From: Bacteroidales bacterium
GTDB lineage: Bacteria; Bacteroidota; Bacteroidia; Bacteroidales; UBA3824
Assembly (NCBI GenBank): GCA_016286055.1
Contig: JAEERW010000022.1
Span: 1 to 41,285 of the forward strand
Direction: 5' to 3'
DNA: 41,285 nucleotides
Under the pieces are notes generated by a model. It was not told the DNA's origin. It was given only the letters and a program-made list of their open reading frames with translations, and made no database searches. How positions within the stretch are numbered: position 1 is the stretch's first letter; every line of letters begins with the position of its first letter. Shown here piece after piece: positions 1 through 7,351 of the stretch. Position numbers and translations under genes: made by a program.

Positions 1-630
1 TACCAGAAAAGACTGTCTGTGCTGGAGGGGGAAATTAGCAGACTTTCATTGCAACTCTCTAACATCGATCGTGTTACAACTTTGACAGAAAAGAGTGATG
101 AATTGAATCTGAAGCTTCAGCAGGTTTGTAAAGAAGTCGTGAATAGTGTGAAAAATCAGACAAATGCAGATACTTTGATGCTAAAAAAATTGTTCAATGA
201 TGTATTTCGCTCTGTTTTTGCAGTAAATGCTTTGTTATATGTTAAGCCAAACAAGTCAAGCAATGTTGAGTTTTATGCAGATGTTGCACCTGACGAAAAT
301 GCTGCAGCAACAGCTGAAGGATTAGGTAATTCGTACAAAAAGATGCTTTGTGCATCATTTGATATTGCAGTTTTGGCAACGTATAGCCAACGCTCCTATT
401 TTCATTTTGTATATCATGATGGGATATTTGAGGGACTGGATAACCGTAAGAAAACGTTGTTCTTGCAAGTTGTAAGGGATTACTGCAATCGTTATGCTAT
501 TCAATACATATTTTCAACAATTGAAGATGATGTACCCGCAGATTTGATGCAAACCTTCAATGAGTCAGAAATATGTTTGACACTTAGCGACCAGAATGAT
601 TCTGGGAAACTTTTCGGTTTTAGTTTCTAA
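1..630 (+). CDS. DUF2326 (ABC-three-component ATPase) C-terminal part, truncated by window edge
   Basis: The frame is open to base 1, so this is the C-terminal 209 residues of a longer protein; the GTG at 19 is not a real start. The first ~70 residues are heptad-like and coiled-coil in character. The end of the protein carries the HDG-x-FEGLDNRKK pattern followed by a beta strand and YIFSTIEDD, which matches the C-terminal ATPase part of DUF2326 proteins. In that family these are SMC/RecN-like ATPases of ABC-three-component conflict systems, working with a middle component and a nuclease or other effector. The partner genes would lie upstream of the window. It is convergent with the nuclease/helicase cassette, so this looks like the edge of a defence island. 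The family call rests on remembered motif similarity and is moderately firm. Confidence 0.7.
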   Translation, partial: YQKRLSVLEGEISRLSLQLSNIDRVTTLTEKSDELNLKLQQVCKEVVNSVKNQTNADTLMLKKLFNDVFRSVFAVNALLYVKPNKSSNVEFYADVAPDENAAATAEGLGNSYKKMLCASFDIAVLATYSQRSYFHFVYHDGIFEGLDNRKKTLFLQVVRDYCNRYAIQYIFSTIEDDVPADLMQTFNESEICLTLSDQNDSGKLFGFSF

Positions 631-982
631 AACCGAAAATAACTATACAATTGCCACAAAACTACAATACAAGATATTTTATTTGAAAAACTTATATATA
701 GTAGATCATCTCTAATATAATAAGGTAACAACCTCGCCCTAAAAGTGAAACTCAACGACCTACAAAACAATATGGACATCTCCCGCATCCCCTCTCCCAC
801 TCAATGCGACTACGAGAGGCATAAAAGATACAAAAAAAGAATATCGGGAACTTGCAGATGTTTTGTGGCAACAATACACATAAAAAATCCTAAGTGCTAA
901 AAATGTGTAAAAATACACAAAAATAGGTGCCAAAAATGTGTAAATTTACACATTTTTGGCACTTTGGCTCAAAATCTTGTTC
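631..982. other. Intergenic region with possible coding remnant and operator-like repeats
   Basis: This 350-bp gap separates two convergent genes. The first 100 bp are AT-rich with nothing recognisable. About 750-882 is visibly richer in GC and one frame reads ...TRGIKDTKKEYRELAD... to a stop at 882, which looks like the tail of a lost gene. Bases 894-962 hold two direct repeats and a 36-bp palindrome, listed separately. Confidence 0.4.
894..962. repeat. Tandem gtgcYaaaaatgtgta repeats ending in a 36-bp perfect palindrome
   Basis: Two direct copies of gtgc(t/c)aaaaatgtgtaaa start at 894 and 927. The second copy is the left arm of an uninterrupted palindrome, 927-944 (gtgccaaaaatgtgtaaa) against 945-962. 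It sits between the stop codons of two convergent genes, so a bidirectional terminator is possible. There is no T-run outside the stem, the dyad has no loop, and a degenerate copy lies beside it, so a protein-binding site is at least as likely. Confidence 0.75.
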
Positions 983-1348
983 TCACTGTATTTTATCCTC
1001 TGCAAATTCCAAAGCGTTCAATCCCTTATACGTATCGTAAATATTGTAGATTTGCATAAACTCATCTATCGTAATTGCGTGGTTGCCAATCGGTTTGATG
1101 ATTTCCACACCCGGCATTCCGTAGGCATACAATTTATTAGTAATATTGATAAAAACCCAAGGACAACTATCATAATGCCCCTTATGCCAGGCGTGTTGAA
1201 AATGGTTATTATCTAACCATTTATAGAATGGAGCATCCATATCCGATAGCGAAGGGTCTTTAACCAAAAACGCTTCGGGCTTTATTCGGCTGATGATGGG
1301 CTTGCTGTATTCCTTGTCGTAATAGTATGGGTGTTTGGATTTGGGCAT
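983..1348 (-). CDS. Conserved-looking hypothetical protein, last gene of the EVE/Z1 cassette
   Basis: A 121-aa soluble protein with no signal peptide or membrane segment. I do not recognise the family. The N-terminus is basic and Tyr-rich (MPKSKHPYYYDKEY), the middle has several Trp and His residues (FQHAWHKGHYDSCPWVF), and the C-terminal half (YAYGMPGVEI...IGNHAITIDEFMQIYNIY) looks like a compact alpha/beta fold. The ATG lies 12 bp after the stop of the EVE-nuclease gene on the same strand, so it is almost certainly co-transcribed with it. Position suggests an accessory, sensor or immunity role in that defence cassette, but this is inference from context only. Confidence 0.75.
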   Translation of the reverse strand: MPKSKHPYYYDKEYSKPIISRIKPEAFLVKDPSLSDMDAPFYKWLDNNHFQHAWHKGHYDSCPWVFINITNKLYAYGMPGVEIIKPIGNHAITIDEFMQIYNIYDTYKGLNALEFAEDKIQ

Positions 1349-1360
1349 AATGGGAGATGA

Positions 1361-2899
1361 TTATTTGATAAGTGTTTCTTTGCCAATCAACTGTTTGAGT
1401 TTTGCGCCAATTTGTTCGTTGGTGTATATGTTCGTCCAATGTTGCTCAAATACAGGGTTGTTGCGGTCGGCAGAACCGTTGGTATCCACGTCAAAGACAA
1501 CGAGGCGTTCTTTGTCGCAAATAGCCATAAGTTTAGAGCGAAGCATACGCGCATACGACAGACATTGTGAAAAAGCATTGATGCGTTCTGCCATCGGAGA
1601 CATATCTAATTTTGCTTCAATCACCAACGGTGCCGATGCAAAGTGTTTTTCGCCTTGCGGCAAAAATACGAAATCAGGAATCGCTTTCAATCCGCGCCCT
1701 GCTTTTTGCGACAATTGTCGTGTGTAGTCGCTATCGCTGTAACCAAGGCGGTTGAGAATAGGAATGAGTATTTTCTCCTCAACGTCTTTTTCTAATTTGA
1801 TTTCTCCAAAATCCATTGCATCGGTTTCAAACAACTTTGGAAACATATCCACATTGTCGCCGCGATCCTTTACATAACGGATTATTTCAGAATAGTCTTT
1901 GGGTGAGAGTTCCACACCATTTACACCTTGCAGGTTTTTCCTGACAATTGGAATTTGCGACAGGTAAGCATCTTCTCGCAGTTCTTTGATTGTTATTGGT
2001 GGAATTTTGACACCTTCGCATACTGTTGTGCGGCATTGGTAGTAGTCGAAGGGATTGAAAATGCCGTCTGTATTGGCTCTCCACACAGAGTGAATATAAC
2101 TTCGTGGAGAACGGCAGTAGATAACGATTAAATCTCCGCGTTTGGTTTTTTCGTTGCATTGCCATATATGTTCAGGATTATCATCGGTTTCTGCGCCGAG
2201 AGTGTCAATAAACTTGAAATCTCCGGGTGCTGCCCCCACAAGCCACACATTTGTCGGATTTGGCAGTTCGGTAGGTTTTGGGGAATTAATAAGCATTGGC
2301 GCAAAATCGTAGAGACAAGCGCAAAATTCGGCATCGGATAGGTTGTTTTCTTTTTGGAACTCGTTCCAAACTTGACAAATATCCCAGTAATACATCATAT
2401 ACTGTTTGTAGTCTTTTGTGCGTGGTATTGGTGGCAACTCTATTCCTAAAACGTCACAGTTGCGCATTAAGTTTGGAAATCGGGTTTGGTAGAATATTGG
2501 CTTGTATAGTGACGGATTTTGGATGTACAAAGCCATTGATAATAATTGCATCCACGCGTTTTTTTCGCGATAACGGTTATTTGGCAAAACAATTTGGTCT
2601 TCGTGAAATTGAAGTTCGCCTTTTTCGTCAACAGAGAAATTAACTAAGTCGAAATTGGTAACATATTTTTCAAATTCTTCACGAGTTGCAGGTGTTTCCA
2701 TACAACTAACGTTAACTTCCCATAAGACGAACCATTCACTATTGAAATCAGATGGAAAATCGCCGTGTTTTGTTTCCATACAATCGGCAATTTTCTGAAT
2801 TTCCTCATATTGGGGATGTTCGCCCAAATCAAATAGAGCGATTGCCTTTTTGCCATCTTCTGAGGTCTTATAAAGATTCCATATTTGTGGGTTTAGCAT
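1361..2899 (-). CDS. EVE domain - PD-(D/E)XK nuclease fusion (modification-dependent restriction candidate)
   Basis: 512 aa in three parts. Residues 1-215 are an uncharacterised mostly helical N-terminal region. Residues ~217-345 look like an EVE (PUA-superfamily) domain: a strand NVWLVGAAPG, then HIWQCNEKTKRGDLIVIYCRSP. EVE domains recognise modified bases in DNA. Residues ~370-470 resemble the HsdR N-terminal nuclease fold: EEKILIPILNRLGY, then PDF with Asp409, then VIEAKLD with Glu428 and Lys430, giving the D...ExK catalytic set. The expected role is cleavage of DNA carrying modified bases. It is downstream of the Z1 helicase gene with a 71-bp gap that contains a hairpin, and upstream of a 121-aa gene. 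No methyltransferase accompanies it, which fits a type IV-like mode rather than classical restriction-modification. The nuclease is clear; the EVE call is good but from memory of the fold pattern. Confidence 0.8.
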   Translation of the reverse strand: MLNPQIWNLYKTSEDGKKAIALFDLGEHPQYEEIQKIADCMETKHGDFPSDFNSEWFVLWEVNVSCMETPATREEFEKYVTNFDLVNFSVDEKGELQFHEDQIVLPNNRYREKNAWMQLLSMALYIQNPSLYKPIFYQTRFPNLMRNCDVLGIELPPIPRTKDYKQYMMYYWDICQVWNEFQKENNLSDAEFCACLYDFAPMLINSPKPTELPNPTNVWLVGAAPGDFKFIDTLGAETDDNPEHIWQCNEKTKRGDLIVIYCRSPRSYIHSVWRANTDGIFNPFDYYQCRTTVCEGVKIPPITIKELREDAYLSQIPIVRKNLQGVNGVELSPKDYSEIIRYVKDRGDNVDMFPKLFETDAMDFGEIKLEKDVEEKILIPILNRLGYSDSDYTRQLSQKAGRGLKAIPDFVFLPQGEKHFASAPLVIEAKLDMSPMAERINAFSQCLSYARMLRSKLMAICDKERLVVFDVDTNGSADRNNPVFEQHWTNIYTNEQIGAKLKQLIGKETLIK

Positions 2900-2920
2900 A
2901 GTTGTGTTGTTTTTATATAA

Positions 2921-2952
2921 TTTTCCGCAAGATTATCTCATCTTGCGGAAAA
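2921..2952 (-). terminator. Perfect 13-bp stem hairpin between helicase and nuclease genes
   Basis: Arms 2921-2933 (ttttccgcaagat) and 2940-2952 are perfect complements around a 6-nt loop. It lies in the 71-bp gap between two same-strand genes. The A/T runs at the base make it terminator-like, but no long T-tract follows on the minus strand, so partial termination or an mRNA processing/stability element is equally possible. Confidence 0.6.
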
Positions 2953-2970
2953 ATGTAAGTTTATTATTAG

Positions 2971-5900
2971 TTATTCTGCAATCAAATTTTCCACGCCGTC
3001 CAATTCTCCTTTCTTGATGCCGGAGACGAGGATGCCGAGTCTGTCACCCGGTGTGGCGATTGAGGCGTTGTTGTCGAAATCCTCGGCGCGGCATTGGAGG
3101 CCGTTGCTGAGGAAGATGATGTCGCCAAGTTCGATGCTGCCGGTCTCCACTGTGCCGCTCAGGAGATAGCCATTACGACCTTCTATCCAATAAATACCAT
3201 CGATTGGCATACGGAAAGGCATTTCATCTGGGTTGATAGTTTCGGGAATGTCAAAGACTGTTATCTTGTTGTTGTGAGTGATGATTTCGTCCACAGAGTA
3301 GCCATCCAATGTTTCTGAGGTAGCACTCGATTCGTTGTTATCATCGGAAGATTGCATAACTTCTTCGTCCCACTTCATTCCGTAGTTGAGTTCGCCCGGG
3401 TCATCGAAAGGCTTGGGCGCTAAGAATTGTAGGTTTTCGCCGTAGCGGTGTATGCGTATTGGGCGGATGTGGAAAATCAGCCACCATCTAACAAAAGTGT
3501 CGTCGGTGAAACCTTTGATTTCGTGGTTCTTTTTGAGTACGTCGGAAATGACAGCCCTTTTTGGACGCGAATAACCGTAACTTACGGGCATTTCGGGGTT
3601 GATTTCCACAAGCATCTGATTGGCTTTACCGTCGTGAGATGTGCGGAAGTGCAGATACTTGTATTTTTTTGCTACAAACGGGAAAATGCCGTCGTTCAAG
3701 GAGTTGAAGCCCGCCGTGATAGCCTCAAAGTCGGTGTCAGGACTGAGGATAAATTCGCCTTGTTTGGATTTTTCTAAGAATGTTGATGCCGTTGTGTCTC
3801 TGATTTCGCGATACTCTTCTGTCTTCTCGCCTGATTCAATTGCGTCAAACACATCTTGAAAAAGTGTCAGGCTGAGCATTTCTTCGGGGTTGATATCGGC
3901 GATTATGCTGTGGTCGAGTGGGATGTATTCTTTTTTCTTCTTGTTGTTGTCGAGGGTAAAATATGAACTTTGGATGTTTTGTTGAGCCACAAGTACAGGC
4001 CAATAGAATGGTGTGCCGCGCCAACCTTGTTCCGTTGTACCTTCCTCGCGCAGGAGTATTATGACGGGCTTGTCGATTGCGCTTTCGCGGGCAAGTTTTA
4101 AGTCTGTACGACCTGTATCAGGAGCGGTCATAAATTTTGTCGGGTCGTCTTTGCGGAAACGCGAAGCGTTGAGTCCTGTGTGGTGTAGGCAGAGCATTGT
4201 GCCGCCAGTTTTACGTGTACACCAAGCCAAGGTGGAAATCATATCGTTTTCGTTCCAATCAAGACCAAAATTTTGCCATTGACGGTCGGGTTCTTCGTCA
4301 TATACGTATGTACTTCGGATTTTGTGAATGATATCCACAACGGCTTCTGTTTCTATTTCGAAAATGTCGTTGTGCTTGTAGCCGGGGGTTGATGTGATTA
4401 TGTCGTCAATGTCGGCTATTGTTTTGGCAATCTGTGTTTTTGGTCCAGTCTGGAAACCTGAAACTGTGCAACGAGAGCCTGGTTTTACGGTCAACGTATT
4501 AGATATTGCAATCTTTGTGCGGCTGCATGGCACTATGCGTCCGCCTACATAGTCTAGATAGCGCAGTGTCGGGTCGCTGTGGTTGACAATGCCGTCGATG
4601 ATCTGTTGTCGGAGGCTTTCGTCCAGGTCGTTCATCTTCTGCATCACGTCGTAGATTTCTGGCGTTGTGAAAAGTCTTGTCACCGACATATCCTCCTTGC
4701 TTCGGCTACCGTACATACGGGCGTGTTGAAGCACGGTGTCCTGTTGGAATTTTTGCGGAACGCGGCCGTAAAAGAAACAGAGCATATTTTCGATTGTGAT
4801 GCCACGGTCGAGTATGCTGCCGCCGATGAATACGTTCATCAGGGTTTTGAGTTTCAACTGTCCGTTGTCGTTTAAGAGGTTTTCGACGCTTTGGTTGGAG
4901 TTAACTAAGTTGATTATATATTTCTCGTCGTTGAGAGCCTGACGCAGTTCTTTGATTACGGTGGTGTAGTCAGGGAATCGGAGACTGATAATACCTTGGC
5001 TGTTGCCCGCCTCGTTAGACTGTTTGAAATCCTCGTATATCGACTGCATCATCTCGCTTATTTCGACCATAGGTTCACTATTGAGTTGCTCCTTTATTTT
5101 CTCGAAAAACTCGTTTGTGAGGGTGTATTGCCAATCGTGCTTGTCTATTGTTACGTCCAAATGGAGTATGCAACTCGAACGGTAGTTGAGCACGCCTTCC
5201 GATTGGATTTTGCGTATCACTGCCGCCATCATATAAGTTAGCAATGCACGGCGGAATCCTTCTATTTTGTGTAATGTAAGGATTTTGTTCTTGTATGCCA
5301 AGTGCTTAGTTTTCAGTTTTGTTATGCAGTCATTTGAAACTGGATAATAAAGATGGCTATACATAGATTCTGGGTCTAATGCCTCTGTGAAATATTGCTG
5401 CCCGCCGATGTATTTGTCGTGTGTCGGGACAATCGTTGTGAATCTCGGGCGAAACGCCTTTACAATACCATTTTCGAGATTGAGGACATCGTTTGGCTGC
5501 AAAAACAGCGCATATGGCGTGGCTGTTACTTGCAAGTAGCGGCAATATTCGGGGATGTCGATGAAGTCTTGAATCTGTTGCGTAACTACGGCAGAATGCC
5601 AATGTCCCTCTTTTTTGAAAAAATTGATTGATGCAAAGTCGGCCTCGTCGTCGATTATAATAGTCTTTTTGGTGCGGAAAATCGGATTGTCTTTTGTAAA
5701 TCGCTCCATAAGCCATTTGAGATTATCATCCTCTTTTTTGCAGACTATTATGGTGTGTTGCGTGTTTATTTCATCTGTGGTGAGTTTTACACCTTTCAAA
5801 TCTTTGATGTCGTATACTTCAACAACAGGTAGTTCAGTAATTTTTTCAGTGCGGGCAAACACTGCAAATTCTTTTTTGAGCCTTGCTGTTGTCTGTGTTG

Positions 5901-6279
5901 CCAATGCATTGGTTCCTTTGGTGAATACAACTGCAATATCAATGCCTTTGTCGAATGCGTAACCGATGATATTTACAAACGTGTTGGTTTTGCCGCACTG
6001 TATTTTGCCGAGGAGCAATCCGGGTTGTTTTGCATTTTCAGAATCTTCCAATAATTGCTCTACCGTGTCGTTTACGCATTTTTTGAAATCAGGTGAATAG
6101 GGTTTGAATTTTGAAATATCCTCCAACTTGCTGTAAATTGGAGTTTTTGATTTTTCTTTCTCTAATTCTTTCAATCGCTGTTCTTGTGCAGCAACTTCGG
6201 GTGGAATTGGTATTCCGTTGGCTTTCAATTCATTTGTGAATTGTGTCCATTCTGCCAATGTGTTATAAATCTTTGCCAT
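2971..6279 (-). CDS. Z1-domain SF2-like helicase/ATPase with C-terminal EF-Tu domain-II-like barrel
   Basis: 1102 aa. Residues 91-98 GKIQCGKT form a Walker A, 207-214 IIIDDEAD a DEAD-like Walker B, and 252-255 TATP an SF2 motif III equivalent. Residues ~484-540 match the Z1 domain: IGGSILDRGITIE, then QDTVLQHARMYGSR. Z1 proteins are helicase-like ATPases of restriction and conflict loci. A further block around GWRGTPFYWPVLV is also usual for the family. The last 81 residues (1022-1102) are unexpected: FRMPIDGIYWIEGRNG, then SGTVETGSIELGD, then GDRLGILVSGIKKGEL follows the beta-strand pattern of translation-factor domain II (compare EF-Tu FxxPVEDVFSIxGRG, GRVERGxIKVGE, GENVGVLLRGIKREE). No GTPase domain is attached. 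It is the first gene of the cassette with the EVE-nuclease, for which it would supply translocation or remodelling. Confidence 0.85.
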   Translation of the reverse strand: MAKIYNTLAEWTQFTNELKANGIPIPPEVAAQEQRLKELEKEKSKTPIYSKLEDISKFKPYSPDFKKCVNDTVEQLLEDSENAKQPGLLLGKIQCGKTNTFVNIIGYAFDKGIDIAVVFTKGTNALATQTTARLKKEFAVFARTEKITELPVVEVYDIKDLKGVKLTTDEINTQHTIIVCKKEDDNLKWLMERFTKDNPIFRTKKTIIIDDEADFASINFFKKEGHWHSAVVTQQIQDFIDIPEYCRYLQVTATPYALFLQPNDVLNLENGIVKAFRPRFTTIVPTHDKYIGGQQYFTEALDPESMYSHLYYPVSNDCITKLKTKHLAYKNKILTLHKIEGFRRALLTYMMAAVIRKIQSEGVLNYRSSCILHLDVTIDKHDWQYTLTNEFFEKIKEQLNSEPMVEISEMMQSIYEDFKQSNEAGNSQGIISLRFPDYTTVIKELRQALNDEKYIINLVNSNQSVENLLNDNGQLKLKTLMNVFIGGSILDRGITIENMLCFFYGRVPQKFQQDTVLQHARMYGSRSKEDMSVTRLFTTPEIYDVMQKMNDLDESLRQQIIDGIVNHSDPTLRYLDYVGGRIVPCSRTKIAISNTLTVKPGSRCTVSGFQTGPKTQIAKTIADIDDIITSTPGYKHNDIFEIETEAVVDIIHKIRSTYVYDEEPDRQWQNFGLDWNENDMISTLAWCTRKTGGTMLCLHHTGLNASRFRKDDPTKFMTAPDTGRTDLKLARESAIDKPVIILLREEGTTEQGWRGTPFYWPVLVAQQNIQSSYFTLDNNKKKKEYIPLDHSIIADINPEEMLSLTLFQDVFDAIESGEKTEEYREIRDTTASTFLEKSKQGEFILSPDTDFEAITAGFNSLNDGIFPFVAKKYKYLHFRTSHDGKANQMLVEINPEMPVSYGYSRPKRAVISDVLKKNHEIKGFTDDTFVRWWLIFHIRPIRIHRYGENLQFLAPKPFDDPGELNYGMKWDEEVMQSSDDNNESSATSETLDGYSVDEIITHNNKITVFDIPETINPDEMPFRMPIDGIYWIEGRNGYLLSGTVETGSIELGDIIFLSNGLQCRAEDFDNNASIATPGDRLGILVSGIKKGELDGVENLIAE

Positions 6280-6625
6280 AATATTAGGTGTTTACTTTAT
6301 TAATTCATTCTTCTGCAAAACCCCAATCAGAACCCTTGTTATATAAAAACAGATTGCGCGGGTTTTAGACTAATTGCCCGTCCCGCTCATTGTGGCTTTG
6401 GCCTTGCCCTGTAATGCTGAACGAGCAACGCCTTAGCCCACGCAAAATATGTATACAGCACACCGTATGTATGCCTATAATACATAATCCGAGGGCATCA
6501 CCGTTGCCTTGTCTCGCATTACTTTTTTGAAATGGCCAAATTTCAATGAGCCGAGAACAAAGCGTTTAGTAACGCCTATATGTCTGCCTTCGTTTTTACA
6601 CGTCGGCAAGGCAAATATACGGATT
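6280..6625. other. Intergenic region, no gene recognised
   Basis: 346 bp between the Z1 helicase start and the stop of the next minus-strand gene. It contains a GC-richer patch (about 6355-6445) in AT-rich surroundings and a short dyad atgtatac...gtatgtat around 6448-6474. No tRNA, convincing ORF or TAnnTTTG promoter for the helicase was seen. The GC-rich patch could be an interspersed non-coding repeat, but there is no second copy in the window. Confidence 0.4.
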
Positions 6626-7225
6626 TTATAATAATGCTGTATACAATTTGCGAGGTTTTTTGTAATTTTTTTCGTAGGTTTCGGCTCGTCCTCCCCAATC
6701 AAATCCGAATTTTATCATAAACGAATTGGCTACTAAGTGGCAGGTGGTTGCATCTGTGAGTTTTGCGCCTTTGCAGTACTCCATCGCCGAACCTTCCCAG
6801 CCGAGTGAAATGTTGCTGTGGTTGAAGCGGAATCCTGCCGAAAAAGCGAGATAGCCGCCGTCAAAATCAAGACTTTCAACAAAATCGCCAAAACTGTGTC
6901 CGCCTCGGAAATCTATAAACGGGGTTTTTGATTTGTCCAAAAAATCAACCCTAACGTTGGCAAACAACGATATAGAATAATACCCTTCGGTGTAAATGTG
7001 GTTTACCAATCCTCCGCCGAGATAAAACCGAGGGTTGAACTGATAACCGTGCACCGTTGAGATATTCAGCCGGTTGGCATTCATCGGACCTAAAACATTG
7101 GCGTCGGGAAGTGAACCTCTGCAAATTCCAGCCTCTGCAAATCCACGGTAGCCCGATTCAAGATTCTGCGAAAACGATGTTAATGCCGCTAACATCAATA
7201 CGATAGATAAAATTACTTTTTTCAT
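6626..7225 (-). CDS. Outer-membrane beta-barrel protein (small, OmpA/OprF-like fold)
   Basis: 199 aa with a signal peptide (MKKVILSIVLMLAALTSFSQ, cleavage near residue 19-20). The mature part alternates aromatic and glycine-rich strands (GYRGFAEAGI, YYSISLFANVRVDF, GGYLAFSAGFRF, ANSFMIKFGFDWGG), as in 8-stranded barrels annotated 'outer membrane beta-barrel protein' or 'DUF3575-like'. The final 20 residues (YEKNYKKPRKLYTALL) extend past the likely last strand and are basic, so the natural stop may have shifted. It is divergent from the WYL regulator gene 7352-8254, and the shared 126-bp region has a dyad between its -7 element and the regulator's promoter, which suggests regulation by that protein. 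Confidence 0.75.
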   Translation of the reverse strand: MKKVILSIVLMLAALTSFSQNLESGYRGFAEAGICRGSLPDANVLGPMNANRLNISTVHGYQFNPRFYLGGGLVNHIYTEGYYSISLFANVRVDFLDKSKTPFIDFRGGHSFGDFVESLDFDGGYLAFSAGFRFNHSNISLGWEGSAMEYCKGAKLTDATTCHLVANSFMIKFGFDWGGRAETYEKNYKKPRKLYTALL

Positions 7226-7265
7226 TTTTTTATTAATTTAAGTGTTGATTATAAAATTGTGGCAG

Positions 7266-7335
7266 CAAAGGTAGGAGGGGGGTGTACCATTTTGCGGTAC
7301 AACCTTGTTTTTTTTCAAAATTTTTTGTAATATTG
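7266..7335. promoter_or_regulatory. Divergent promoters with TGTACC-N7-GGTACA dyad
   Basis: On the plus strand TTG (7305-7307), 20 bp, TAATATTG (7328-7335) precedes the WYL gene. On the minus strand TACCTTTG (7273-7266) is a perfect Bacteroidota -7 box for the barrel gene. Between them lies TGTACC (7283-7288) / GGTACA (7296-7301), placed upstream of both -7 boxes in the usual operator position. Confidence 0.65.
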
Positions 7336-7351
7336 CAAAAAACATTGCATT

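Noticed and set aside
6355-6445. tRNA or small RNA gene in the GC-rich intergenic patch
   Set aside because: No cloverleaf arms, no T-loop GTTCRA sequence, no promoter or terminator pattern.
6475-6702. 75-aa minus-strand open frame downstream of the barrel gene
   Set aside because: It overlaps the barrel gene out of frame and lacks recognisable features; at most a remnant.
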